From NCBI RefSeq assembly GCF_001428255.1, contig NZ_LMRW01000005.1, positions 41,359-105,358 of the forward strand: DNA of 64,000 nucleotides. The letters run 5' to 3'. Within the stretch, counting starts at the first letter, position 1; the number at the start of each line of letters is the position of its first letter. The translations under genes were made by a program, and so were the position numbers. Below are positions 1-13,708 of this stretch, one piece after another. The DNA comes from Agromyces sp. Soil535 (GTDB lineage Bacteria; Actinomycetota; Actinomycetes; Actinomycetales; Microbacteriaceae). The notes beneath the pieces are model-generated. The model made no database searches. It was not told where the DNA came from and saw nothing but the letters and a program-made list of their open reading frames with translations.

Positions 1-799
1 CGATGCCGGAGTATCCGCGAACGTCGCTCATGACCACGGTCACCGTCAGCCGCTCCGTTCGCGACGAGGCGGTGGGGTCGGCGCGCAGCTTCGCGGCGAG
101 CTTGGAGGGCAGCATGCGCGAGAGGGTCTCGCCCTGCTCCTCCCGCTCCAGGATCGCGGTGTGAAGGGACCGCAGCCGTCGCAGGGCGTCCTTGCCTCCG
201 ACACTGGCATCCCGCGCGAGCACGAGGAACAGTTCGCCGATGGCGCGATCCACGGCTCCGGGGGTCTGACCCGTCACGGCTGCGATCGCTTTCACCGCCT
301 TCCCCTCGCCGACCTGCAGAAGCAGGCGTTGCTGCTCGGCATTGAGTCCACTCGAATCCTTCGCAGGCGAGACCAGGGCGGAGACGATCTCGGGATCCAG
401 CATCGAGCCTCCTCCCGCGACCTCGCGGATGGCGCGGGAGAGTTGGCCGCCGTCGCCGATGCGCTCCTTCAGCAGGTAGGCATAGCCCGAGGCGCCCTCG
501 GTGAGCAGCCCGACCGCGTACTCCGGATCGTCATACTGCGACAGAACGACCACTCCCGTCCCGGGCGAGCGCTTGCGAACGATCTTGGCACCCTCGATGC
601 CTTCGTCGTTGAAGGTGGGAGGCATCCGGATGTCGGTCACGATGACCTGGGGTGCGAGCTCTTCGGCCAGGGCGATCAGAGACTCGAGATCTCCCGCCTC
701 GCCGACCACTTCGAGGCCCTCATCGCGGGACAGCAGGGCGCGCACCCCGGAGCGGACGATGAGGTTGTCATCGGCGAGCAGCACCGTGATGCGATCCAT
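1..799 (-). CDS. Response regulator fused to a class III adenylate/guanylate cyclase domain (partial)
   Basis: The gene runs off the left edge; 266 codons are visible from the ATG at 799. Residues 1-120 form a receiver domain: the acidic pair is at D10-D11, the likely phospho-acceptor D56 sits in VTDIRMPP, and a conserved Lys is in YLLKERI near residue 110. Residues about 155-200 look like a degenerate LuxR/NarL helix-turn-helix (NAEQQRLLLQVGEGKAVKAI). A short helical linker ending ETLSRMLPSKLAAKL leads into VTVVMSDVRGYSGI, the typical opening of a class III nucleotidyl cyclase, whose metal-binding Asp is in SDVRGYS. The rest of the cyclase lies outside the window. Inference: a phosphorylation-controlled cAMP/cGMP producer, or a degenerate relative. 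The sensor kinase is not visible here. Confidence 0.8.
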   Translation of the reverse strand, partial: MDRITVLLADDNLIVRSGVRALLSRDEGLEVVGEAGDLESLIALAEELAPQVIVTDIRMPPTFNDEGIEGAKIVRKRSPGTGVVVLSQYDDPEYAVGLLTEGASGYAYLLKERIGDGGQLSRAIREVAGGGSMLDPEIVSALVSPAKDSSGLNAEQQRLLLQVGEGKAVKAIAAVTGQTPGAVDRAIGELFLVLARDASVGGKDALRRLRSLHTAILEREEQGETLSRMLPSKLAAKLRADPTASSRTERLTVTVVMSDVRGYSGI

Positions 800-989
800 G
801 TGACCATTCAGGCCCGCATCAGAGGCGGCGGCAAGCGTGCGGTCACCACTCTCCGCTGCGTGCTGGCTCCCACTGTTCCCGTTCGGGACAGATGTTGCCG
901 ACGCTGCAGGCGCACTCGTCCGAAACGGCAACTGTCGGGGCCCAGAGGGCTGGGATGTCGCGGAGGTGATAGTCGCTCAGTTGGGAGCG

Positions 990-1025
990 GGTTTCGGGGC
1001 GGCGCTGCGCGCCTCCCCAACCCGC
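990..1025 (+). repeat. Degenerate half copy of the GGTTTCGAGAC...CTCAACCC palindromic repeat family
   Basis: The stretch reads GGTTTCGGGGCGGCGCTGCG followed by CGCCTCCCCAACCCGC. It matches the right half of the full element at 18002-18092 with a few substitutions. It lies in the non-coding region between the response regulator and the amylopullulanase. Confidence 0.6.
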
Positions 1026-1056
1026 AGTGGCATCCCCGCGAACGAGGGGCGGGTTG

Positions 1057-1070
1057 TGAGAACGTTTCCA
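1057..1070 (+). promoter_or_regulatory. LacI-family type operator (distal)
   Basis: TGAGAACGTTTCCA is a near-palindrome around a central CG, of the general form TGNNAACGNTTNCA typical of LacI/MalR operators. It lies 85 bp upstream of a second such site at 1142-1155 in the 430-bp non-coding region before the amylopullulanase. Apart from these sites, a promoter and a degenerate repeat, I see no gene between 800 and 1229. Confidence 0.5.
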
Positions 1071-1141
1071 GCGCGACGTGCGCTGAGAGCGCCGTGATCA
1101 CGCGGCATCCGAATACGATGTCATCTCGGCGACCAGATTGC

Positions 1142-1155
1142 TGTAAGCGCTTGCA
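1142..1155 (+). promoter_or_regulatory. LacI-family type operator overlapping the amylopullulanase promoter
   Basis: TGTAAGCGCTTGCA is almost perfectly palindromic around AGCGCT. It overlaps a candidate -35 hexamer TTGCAT (1151-1156), which is followed by an 18-bp spacer and a candidate -10 TAGCGT (1175-1180). Repressor binding here would block RNA polymerase. The same motif recurs in the divergent maltodextrin promoter at 54176 and 54273. Confidence 0.65.
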
Positions 1156-1229
1156 TTCACCGGAGCCCCGCTGCTAGCGTCGCAGCATTGTCGGTGGCAC
1201 GCGGTCGTGCCGAGAATCGGGAGTCAAGG

Positions 1230-7268
<6,039 letters not shown>

Positions 7269-7274
7269 CGCCCC

Positions 7275-7308
7275 GGTCGAGTAGGTCGCGAGCGACCGTA
7301 TCGAGACC
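7275..7308 (+). repeat. Short inverted repeat, GGTCGAGTAGGTCGCG type
   Basis: GGTCGAGTAGGTCGCGAGCG followed by ACCGTATCGAGACC forms an inverted repeat just after the amylopullulanase stop codon. It resembles the longer GGTTGAG...CTCGAAACC elements in this window but is a distinct subfamily. Confidence 0.5.
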
Positions 7309-7326
7309 GCCGTATCCCGCTCACGA

Positions 7327-7363
7327 GCGAACGCCCCGACCGAACCTCGGCCGGGGCGTTCGC
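7327..7363. terminator. Strong hairpin between convergent genes
   Basis: GCGAACGCCCCG (7327-7338) and CGGGGCGTTCGC (7352-7363) form a perfect 12-bp stem with a 13-nt loop. It sits between the convergent amylopullulanase and the small secreted protein. It lacks a clear T-run, so it may act as a bidirectional GC-type terminator. Confidence 0.7.
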
Positions 7364-7386
7364 GCTCCTCGATCGTGTGCGCGAGC

Positions 7387-7818
7387 TCAGAAGGCCACGC
7401 CGCACGCGGCGAAGCTGCCGAAGATCGCGTCGCCGTACGCGTCGAACGCGTGGTCGATGCCCTTGCCGTCGATCGCATGCCAGTCGTTCGGGTTGTTCTC
7501 GGCGATGACGCCGCCCTGGCCGACGGCGCCTTTCGCCATGAGCGTGAACGAGGCGGGCGCTCCCGTAGCGGCGTACGCCGCCTTGATGCAGTCGGCCTGC
7601 TCCTGGGTGATGAGGCCGCCGTCGGCGTCGCCTTGGATCGCGTCCGCGACGACGAGCGTGAACCACGCCTGCGAGTTCGCGCCGGCGCTCGCGTCCCCCT
7701 GCTCCGAACGGCTCGGGTTGTAACACTCGTGCGCGTACGCGGCGGCGCCCGTGCCGAGAGCGAGCGCGGCAGCGAGCGCAACCCCCGCGCCCACGTTGGT
7801 CAGTTTCCTTGAGAGCAT
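7387..7818 (-). CDS. Small secreted protein of unknown function
   Basis: A 143-aa protein whose family I do not recognise. The ATG at 7818 is chosen because a GAGGAGAAGAAC Shine-Dalgarno stretch precedes it; an upstream in-frame extension has no such signal. A signal peptide is clear: MLSRKLTNVG, then a hydrophobic run and cleavage near AYA-HE. The mature part is about 115 residues with three Cys (in HECYN, ADCIK and AACGV) and a calcium-loop-like GDADGG. It is convergent with the amylopullulanase and separated from it by a hairpin. Confidence 0.7.
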   Translation of the reverse strand: MLSRKLTNVGAGVALAAALALGTGAAAYAHECYNPSRSEQGDASAGANSQAWFTLVVADAIQGDADGGLITQEQADCIKAAYAATGAPASFTLMAKGAVGQGGVIAENNPNDWHAIDGKGIDHAFDAYGDAIFGSFAACGVAF

Positions 7819-7920
7819 GTTCTTCTCCTCCTCGATCGGGTTCGACGTGGGCCGGGGATCCGACACACGTGCCCCACCCTGCCCGGGTTCAGGATCTCGC
7901 CACATCCGTGCTGGCCCTCA

Positions 7921-7955
7921 TTCGAGAACACGGGCTTCGCCGCTCCTCAACCCGC
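7921..7955 (+). repeat. Half copy of the palindromic repeat, overlapping the menC stop codon
   Basis: The stretch TTCGAGAACACGGGCTTCGC continues to CTCCTCAACCCGC. On the minus strand the element reads GCGGGTTGAGG, and its GGT-TGA gives the last Gly codon and stop of menC (stop at 7947-7949). Confidence 0.75.
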
Positions 7956-8957
7956 AGAAGCCTCGGAGAGGGCGGCGTGCACCCGCCCGAGGCGCTCGAA
8001 CCACCAGTCGGTCCGATCGGCATCGGCGGCGTACCGGTCGAGCAGCTCCGGATCGGGCAGCACCCGGCGAACCGGGATCGCGCCGTCTTCGGGCACGAGC
8101 GGCGCGTGCGTGACATCCGCCGCAAGCAGCGCGGCGGTGCCGAGGCCGCAGTCGTAGTCGAGCTCGGGCACGGACGCCGCGAGCATGGCGCCCATCGCGA
8201 GGCCGACGCTCGTGTCGAGGGCACTCGAGACCACGACGGGCAGGCCGGCGTCCGCGATGATGCCCAACGCGCGCCGGATGCCGCCGAGCGGTTGCGCCTT
8301 GATCACGAGCAGGTCGGCGGCGCCCGCCTCCGCCACGGCGAGCGGGTCCTCGGCCCGTCGCACGCTCTCGTCGGCGGCGATCGGGATGCCCATGTACTTC
8401 GTGCGCCGCCGGATCTCGGCAAGCTCCTCGATCGAGGCGCAGGGCTGCTCCACGTACTCGAGGTCGAACGGCGCGAGCGCGTGGATCGCGTGCTCGGCCT
8501 CGTCGACGTTCCACCCGCCGTTGGCGTCGACTCGGATGCGCCCCTCTGGGCCGAGCGCCTCGCGCACGGCGCGCACGCGCGCGACATCTGCGGAGAGGGT
8601 CTCGTCGCCGCCCGCGACCTTCACCTTCGCGGTGCGGCAACCGGGGAACCGCGCGAGCACCGCGCGCACGCTGTCGGGGTCGACCGCCGGCACCGTGGCG
8701 TTCACGGGGATCCGGTCGCGGAGCGCGGGCGGCGGCGCGTTCCAGCCGAAGTCGATCGCCGCGGCCAGCCAGGCGGATGCCTCGTGGTCGTCGTACTCGA
8801 CGAAGGGCGAGAACTCCGTCCATCCCTCCGGCCCCTCGAGGAGCATCGCCTCGCGCACGTCGATCCCGCGGAACCGCGTCACGAGGGGGAGCACCACCAC
8901 TCGTGCCGTGGACAGCAGGTCGTCGAGGGTCGGCAGGGGCGCGGCGTCGTCGGTCAC
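7947..8957 (-). CDS. menC: o-Succinylbenzoate synthase (enolase superfamily)
   Basis: A 336-aa enzyme that dehydrates SHCHC to o-succinylbenzoate in menaquinone synthesis. Enolase-superfamily signatures: KVKV (catalytic Lys pair), metal ligands in RVDANGGW, YVEQPC and AADES, and the second Lys in VIKAQPLGG. The GTG at 8957 is preferred because a -10-like CACGAT lies exactly 6 nt upstream, the leaderless layout seen for several neighbours; an in-frame ATG at 8990 would add 11 residues. It is transcribed away from menB/menE, 0.5 kb away. Its final Gly and stop come from a repeat element. Confidence 0.88.
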   Translation of the reverse strand: MTDDAAPLPTLDDLLSTARVVVLPLVTRFRGIDVREAMLLEGPEGWTEFSPFVEYDDHEASAWLAAAIDFGWNAPPPALRDRIPVNATVPAVDPDSVRAVLARFPGCRTAKVKVAGGDETLSADVARVRAVREALGPEGRIRVDANGGWNVDEAEHAIHALAPFDLEYVEQPCASIEELAEIRRRTKYMGIPIAADESVRRAEDPLAVAEAGAADLLVIKAQPLGGIRRALGIIADAGLPVVVSSALDTSVGLAMGAMLAASVPELDYDCGLGTAALLAADVTHAPLVPEDGAIPVRRVLPDPELLDRYAADADRTDWWFERLGRVHAALSEASAG

Positions 8958-9018
8958 CCTCCCATCGTGGCATCGACGGGCCCGCAGCATCCGGTCGTGG
9001 CCCGAGTCGTCGCAGAAT

Positions 9019-9074
9019 GCATGAAGATCCGGCCGATGGGTGCCGTGGGGACGGCAAGGCGCGGATGATCATGC
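9019..9074. repeat. Imperfect palindrome P1 sharing a core with the one at 52151
   Basis: GCATGAAGATCCG (9019-9031) and CGGATGATCATGC (9062-9074) are inverted arms. The centre contains CCGATGGGTGCCGTGGGG (9033-9050), which matches 17 of 18 bases of the centre of the palindrome at 52151-52218. It lies in the gap between menC and a small membrane protein. Confidence 0.6.
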
Positions 9075-9188
9075 GGAATCGGATGCCGCGTGCCATGGCC
9101 GCGCGAGTCTCGCCGCTGAACGACGGGCAGTGGCGTACGGGCCCTCGTGAGACGCGCTCTGTTAGTGTGGGCCGACCTGGAGGTGCGC

Positions 9189-9404
9189 ATGCCGGATGAT
9201 CTCGACTCGCTGGGCGTCGAGGCCACGGAAGTGCGACGCGACTCGCCCGGACGCAACGTGACCATCGCCGTGATCGGGCTCGTGCTCGTGGTGGCGGCGC
9301 TGATCCCGCTCACGTACGGTGCGATCTGGGTCGGCTCGATGGTGTACGCGGGTCTCGTGTCGTTCCTCACCGGCGGGCCGGCGCCCGAGCCGCCCGTCAC
9401 CTGA
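9189..9404 (+). CDS. Small single-pass membrane protein
   Basis: A 71-aa protein of unknown function. The ATG at 9189 has a GGAGG stretch about 7 nt upstream, better than the earlier in-frame start at 9147. The N-terminal 27 residues are acidic and soluble. Residues about 28-60 hold one long or two short hydrophobic segments (VTIAVIGLVLVVAALIPL, then IWVGSMVYAGLV), and the tail is Pro-rich. It precedes menB by 47 bp. Confidence 0.65.
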   Translation: MPDDLDSLGVEATEVRRDSPGRNVTIAVIGLVLVVAALIPLTYGAIWVGSMVYAGLVSFLTGGPAPEPPVT

Positions 9405-9451
9405 GCCGCGGTGCCGTGAGCCCGTGCCGTCCCCGGGAATAGGCTGGGGGC

Positions 9452-10411
9452 ATGTCGCGCGAGGTCTCGGAGCTGTTCGATGCGAGCGAGTGGACGGATG
9501 CCGCATCCGGCGCCTCCCGACCTGGCGGAACCGGCATCGGCGGTTTCACCGACATCACGTACCACCACTCGCTCGACGGCCGCATCGCGCGCATCGCGTT
9601 CGACCGGCCCGAGGTGCGCAACGCGTTCCGCCCGCACACCGTCGACGAGCTCTACCGGGCCCTCGAGGACGCACGAACGAACCCGCGCATCGGCGTGGTC
9701 CTGCTCACCGGCAACGGTCCGAGTGAGAAGGACGGCGGCTGGGCGTTCTGCTCGGGCGGCGACCAGCGCATCCGAGGCCGCGATGGATACAAGTACTCCG
9801 ACGCCGAGACCGGGCTCATCGATGGCGCGGCCGGCGCGCACGGCGGTCACGCGGCGGTCGGGCGCCTGCACATCCTCGAGGTGCAGCGACTCATCCGGTT
9901 CATGCCGAAGGTCGTCATCGCGGTCGTGCCTGGCTGGGCTGCGGGCGGCGGCCATTCGCTGCACGTCGTCTGCGACCTCACCATCGCGAGTCGGGAGCAC
10001 GGCCGCTTCAAGCAGACCGATGCCGACGTCGGCTCGTTCGACGCCGGCTACGGCTCCGCGTACTTCGCCCGCCAGATCGGGCAGAAGTTCGCTCGTGAGG
10101 TGTTCTTCCTCGCCGAGGAGTACTCGGCCGAGCGCGCCTACGAGATGGGTGCCGTCAACCGGGTCGTGCCGCACGCCGACCTCGAGCGCGAGGCGATCGG
10201 CATGGCGCGCACGATCCTCACGAAGTCGCCGACGGCGATCCGCATGCTGAAGTTCGCGTTCAACGCCGTCGACGATGGCATGGTGGGCCAGCAGGTGTTC
10301 GCAGGCGAGGCGACTCGGCTCGCGTACGGCACCGACGAAGCCGTCGAGGGTCGCGACGCGTTCCTCGAGAAGCGCGATCCCGACTGGGGCCCGTACCCGT
10401 GGCACTACTGA
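9452..10411 (+). CDS. menB: 1,4-Dihydroxy-2-naphthoyl-CoA synthase
   Basis: A 319-aa crotonase-fold enzyme that cyclises o-succinylbenzoyl-CoA in menaquinone synthesis. Evidence: CSGGDQRIRG and GWAAGGGHSL oxyanion-hole motifs, DVGSFDAGYGS typical of MenB, and the ending DPDWGPYPWHY. It has a 35-40 residue N-terminal extension like other actinobacterial forms. The promoter looks leaderless: TAGGCT (9440-9445) is 6 nt before the ATG. It is followed after 13 nt by menE. Confidence 0.95.
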   Translation: MSREVSELFDASEWTDAASGASRPGGTGIGGFTDITYHHSLDGRIARIAFDRPEVRNAFRPHTVDELYRALEDARTNPRIGVVLLTGNGPSEKDGGWAFCSGGDQRIRGRDGYKYSDAETGLIDGAAGAHGGHAAVGRLHILEVQRLIRFMPKVVIAVVPGWAAGGGHSLHVVCDLTIASREHGRFKQTDADVGSFDAGYGSAYFARQIGQKFAREVFFLAEEYSAERAYEMGAVNRVVPHADLEREAIGMARTILTKSPTAIRMLKFAFNAVDDGMVGQQVFAGEATRLAYGTDEAVEGRDAFLEKRDPDWGPYPWHY

Positions 10412-10424
10412 GCCGGGACGCGCG

Positions 10425-11600
10425 ATGAAACCGCTCATGCGGGTTTCGACGGCGGATGTCGCGGGCCTCACGTTCGCCCTCCGCCGCGCGCTCGGCGGCG
10501 GGCCCGCCGTGTGGCCGACCGCCGCCGAAGCGCCGGGTTTCGTCACCCCCGCGGAGGCGCCGGCAGAGGTCGGCGACGACATCGCGCTCGTCGTCGAGAC
10601 GAGCGGGTCGACGGATGCCCCGAAGCGCGTGCTGCTCTCGGCCGCCGCCCTTCGCGCGAGCGCCGAGGCGACCGCCGCCGCGCTCAGCGGGCCCGGGCAG
10701 TGGCTCCTCGCGCTGCCGACGCACTACATCGCCGGCGCGCAGGTGCTCGTGCGGTCGATCGTCGCGGGCACCGAGCCCGTGGTGCTCGACGGGGACGGCT
10801 TCGATCCCGTGGCGTTCGCCGAGGCATCCGCTCGGCTCGATCGGTTGCGGCCGCGCTACACGTCGCTCGTGCCCGTGCAACTCGCCCGACTCGTGGAGGC
10901 CGCGCGCACCGACCCTCGCGTCGCCGAGGCGCTGCACCGGTTCGATCGGATCCTGCTCGGCGGCCAGGCAGCGGCGCCGTCGCTCATCGTCGCCGCCGAC
11001 GCGCTCGGCGCGCGCATCACGCGCACGTACGGCTCCAGCGAGACCGCCGGCGGCTGCGTCTACGACGGTCGCGCGCTCGACGGGGTGCGCGTGCGCATCG
11101 CCGACGGCGTCGTCGAGCTGTCGGGTCCCATGCTCGCCGACGGCTACCTCGACGACCCCGAGCGCACTGCCGCAGCCTTCCCGACCGACGCCGACGGCAC
11201 GCGCTGGTACCGCACGGGCGACCGCGGCGCACTCGCTCACGACGGCACGCTGCGCATCACCGGCAGGGCCGACGACGTCATCATCTCCGGCGGCGTGAAG
11301 GTCCAGCTCGGCGAGGTCGAACGGGCGATCCGGAAGATGCCCGGCTTCGCCGAGGCCGTCGTCGTGCGCATGCCCGATCCCGAATGGGGCGAGCGGGCTG
11401 CGGTGGTGGCACCGCGCACGGATGCCGCCGCGGCATCCGCTGCCCTCGCGACCCTCGCCGCGGCGACCGACGCTGCGGGGCTCATGCCCGCCGCCCGGCC
11501 CGTGCGCCTCGAGGTCGTCGACCGGATGCCGCTGCTCGCGTCGGGCAAGCCCGACCGCCGAGCACTCGAGGCGCGAGTGCTCGGCGGCGGGACGGCGTAG
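10425..11600 (+). CDS. menE: o-Succinylbenzoate-CoA ligase
   Basis: A 391-aa acyl-adenylating enzyme that activates o-succinylbenzoate with CoA for MenB. Evidence: phosphate-binding loop ETSGSTDAPKRV, YGSSETAGG, and YRTGDRG plus the GRADDVIISGG hinge. It is short for the family (usually 450 or more residues) because the N-terminal region is reduced, as in other actinobacterial MenE. The ATG at 10425 lies 13 nt after the menB stop; ATG 10437 is an alternative. It likely forms an operon with menB. Confidence 0.9.
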   Translation: MKPLMRVSTADVAGLTFALRRALGGGPAVWPTAAEAPGFVTPAEAPAEVGDDIALVVETSGSTDAPKRVLLSAAALRASAEATAAALSGPGQWLLALPTHYIAGAQVLVRSIVAGTEPVVLDGDGFDPVAFAEASARLDRLRPRYTSLVPVQLARLVEAARTDPRVAEALHRFDRILLGGQAAAPSLIVAADALGARITRTYGSSETAGGCVYDGRALDGVRVRIADGVVELSGPMLADGYLDDPERTAAAFPTDADGTRWYRTGDRGALAHDGTLRITGRADDVIISGGVKVQLGEVERAIRKMPGFAEAVVVRMPDPEWGERAAVVAPRTDAAAASAALATLAAATDAAGLMPAARPVRLEVVDRMPLLASGKPDRRALEARVLGGGTA

Positions 11601-11604
11601 CGGG

Positions 11605-13089
11605 TCAGGGCACGGGCGCCGGGGCGGCGTCGGCAAGCACCTCCGCGTCGGCCTCGGCGATCCGGCGGGCCTCCTCGAGGTGTGCCTGCACCTTGCCGCG
11701 GCTCGGCAGAAGGAGGCTCGCGAGCGCGGCGATCGCGAATCCGGCGACGGCAACCCACACCGAGGCCTGGAGGGCGGTGACCAGATGCTCGCGGCTCCAG
11801 TCGTCGCCGATGACCGAGAAGAACACGGTCGTCGAGATCGCGACGCCGGCTGCCGCACCGAGCTGTTGGAACGTGCTGTAGGCGCCGGATGCCGCACCCG
11901 CATCGGCGACCGGCACGGTCGCGAGCGCGACGTCCACGAGCGGGATGACGAGCAGCGCGAGGCCCACGCCCGAGACCAGCATCGGCCAGACCGCCGCCCA
12001 GCCGCTGAACTCGGCACCGGTCTCGGCGACGATCGCGAACACCCACAGCAGGCCGGCGCCGAGGAGCGCCGCGCCCAGGGTGACGAGGTACTTCCCGACA
12101 CGGGCCACGAGCGGGATGACGACTCCCGTGCCGACCAGCGCGCCGAGGCTGAAGGCGAGCAGGTTGAGGCCGGCGGTGAGCGCGTCGAAGCCGAGTCCCA
12201 CCTGCAGGTAGATGATGAACGGCAGCGTGAACGCGTTGAGCGACCCTTGGAACGTGGCCTGGGTCACGATGCCGGCCGAGAAGCCGCGGTCGGCGAAGAG
12301 CGGCATGGGCAGCAGGGCCGAGCCGTCGCGGCGCATCCGCCGGCGCGAGTAGGCGATGAACACCCCGAGCAGCACCGCCCCGATCGCCACGGGGATCCAC
12401 AGCCAGGCCGGCCAGCCGAGCGACTGGCCCTCCACGAGCGGCACCATGAACGCGAGCACGATGGCGCTCAGCAGCACGACGCCCACGAGGTCGAGGCGCA
12501 GCGGCCGCTCGGATCGGGTCTCGGGCACGAATCGCGCGGCGAGCACGAAGATGACGATGCCCACCGGGATGTTGATGAGGAAGACGGTGCGCCAGCCGAG
12601 CCCCCAGAGGTCGGCGTCGATGAGCCAGCCGCCGAGCACCGGCCCGAGCACGGCGGCGAGCCCGGTGACGCCGCCGATGAGGCCGTACATCGGAGCACGC
12701 TCGCGCGGACTGAACAGCGCCTGCACCGACGCGAGCAGCTGCGGCACCATGAGCGCCGCGAACAGCCCCTGTGCGATGCGGGTCGCCACGAGCGCCTCGG
12801 CCGACCACGCGGCGGCGGCTGCGGCGGACGCGAGGGTGAACCCCGCGATGCCGATGAGGAACACGCGTCGTCGCCCGAACAGGTCGCCCAATCGACCGCC
12901 GGTGATCAGCGCGACCGCGAACGCGAGCATGTAGCCGCTCACGATCCACTCGAGCTGCGCCTCGGATGCCCCGAGGTCGGCGCCGATCGACGGCAACGCG
13001 ACCTGCACGATCGTGACGTCGAGGAGGTCCATGAACGAGGCGAACAGGAGAATACCGATGGCGAGGCCTCGGCGCGGGATGGTGGTCAT
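11605..13089 (-). CDS. MFS drug exporter, DHA2 (14-TMS, EmrB/QacA) family
   Basis: A 494-aa membrane transporter, probably a proton-driven exporter of small toxic compounds. Family signatures: motif A LGDLFGRRRVF after TM2, antiporter motif C LGPVLGGWLID in TM5, N-terminal DVTIVQVALPSI. There is hydrophobic periodicity for about 14 helices and a soluble C-terminal tail. The ATG at 13089 is chosen for its AGGA upstream. It is divergent from a MarR regulator with two palindromes between them, which suggests MarR-controlled expression. The substrate cannot be read from sequence. Confidence 0.88.
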   Translation of the reverse strand: MTTIPRRGLAIGILLFASFMDLLDVTIVQVALPSIGADLGASEAQLEWIVSGYMLAFAVALITGGRLGDLFGRRRVFLIGIAGFTLASAAAAAAWSAEALVATRIAQGLFAALMVPQLLASVQALFSPRERAPMYGLIGGVTGLAAVLGPVLGGWLIDADLWGLGWRTVFLINIPVGIVIFVLAARFVPETRSERPLRLDLVGVVLLSAIVLAFMVPLVEGQSLGWPAWLWIPVAIGAVLLGVFIAYSRRRMRRDGSALLPMPLFADRGFSAGIVTQATFQGSLNAFTLPFIIYLQVGLGFDALTAGLNLLAFSLGALVGTGVVIPLVARVGKYLVTLGAALLGAGLLWVFAIVAETGAEFSGWAAVWPMLVSGVGLALLVIPLVDVALATVPVADAGAASGAYSTFQQLGAAAGVAISTTVFFSVIGDDWSREHLVTALQASVWVAVAGFAIAALASLLLPSRGKVQAHLEEARRIAEADAEVLADAAPAPVP

Positions 13090-13128
13090 CCTCGTCGTCC
13101 TTTCGTATGCTGAGTATTGTCTCCAAGA

Positions 13129-13141
13129 CGGGATAGTCCCG
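13129..13141. promoter_or_regulatory. Palindromic operator, MarR site 1
   Basis: CGGGATAGTCCCG is a perfect inverted repeat with a 3-bp centre. It lies between the divergent MFS and MarR genes, with its centre 16 bp from that of the second palindrome. Confidence 0.65.
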
Positions 13142-13143
13142 GA

Positions 13144-13158
13144 GTGGGATAATCCCAC
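13144..13158. promoter_or_regulatory. Palindromic operator, MarR site 2
   Basis: GTGGGATAATCCCAC is a perfect 15-bp palindrome with the same GGGAT/ATCCC half-sites as the neighbouring site. It contains GATAAT, a possible -10 for the MarR gene that starts 21 bp downstream, so binding would give autoregulation. Confidence 0.7.
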
Positions 13159-13178
13159 AACGGGAATAATAGGGAGTC

Positions 13179-13631
13179 ATGTCGCAGATGTCAAGCAAGG
13201 CCGAGGTCACCGGACGCATCGTCGGGCTGATGCAGCTCGTGATCGCGTCGTCGGTCATGACCAACGAGCGCATCGCCAGGTCGCTCGGACTGAACGTCGT
13301 CGATATGCAGGCGCTCGGCTACATCGCCCGCGGCGGACCGATGACGGCGGGGGAGGTGAGCCAGCAGACCGAGCTGCCGACGAGCACGACCACGCGCGTG
13401 CTCGACCGCCTCGAGAAGCTGGGGTTCATCGAGCGCTCCACGGATCCGAACGACCGCAGGCGGGTGGTCGTGCGCGCGCGACCCGAGATGCTGGCCGGTG
13501 CGGGTCGCGGTGGGCAGGACGACCCGTACGCCAGCATCCTCGCCGGCATGCGGCGGGTGCACGAGGGGTTCACCGTCGACGAGCTCGAAATCGTCGCGCG
13601 CTACCTCGACGCGATGAAGGACGTGCGCTGA
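13179..13631 (+). CDS. MarR-family transcriptional regulator
   Basis: A 150-aa winged-helix regulator. It has the MarR layout: helical dimerisation N-terminus, HTH around MTAGEVSQQTELPTSTTTRV, and the wing motif STDPNDRRRVVV. It is divergent from the MFS exporter, with palindromes at 13129 and 13144 in the 89-bp gap. Inference: it represses the exporter and itself, relieved by a small ligand. Start ATG 13179 has AGGGAG only 2 nt upstream; ATG 13188 has better spacing. Confidence 0.9.
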   Translation: MSQMSSKAEVTGRIVGLMQLVIASSVMTNERIARSLGLNVVDMQALGYIARGGPMTAGEVSQQTELPTSTTTRVLDRLEKLGFIERSTDPNDRRRVVVRARPEMLAGAGRGGQDDPYASILAGMRRVHEGFTVDELEIVARYLDAMKDVR

Positions 13632-13637
13632 CGCTTC

Positions 13638-13677
13638 GCGGGTTGAGGAGCGGCCGCGGGGCGCATCTCGAAACGCA
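13638..13677 (+). repeat. Half copy of the GGTTGAGG palindromic repeat
   Basis: GCGGGTTGAGGAG starts the element and ATCTCGAAACGC ends it. It follows the MarR stop by 6 nt and precedes menA. Confidence 0.75.
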
Positions 13678-13708
13678 CCGTCATAGCGTCGCGAACTAGC
13701 ATGTCGAT

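Noticed and set aside
8954..10582. 542-codon minus-strand frame over menB
   Set aside because: Antisense to menB and the small membrane protein, with no recognisable motif.
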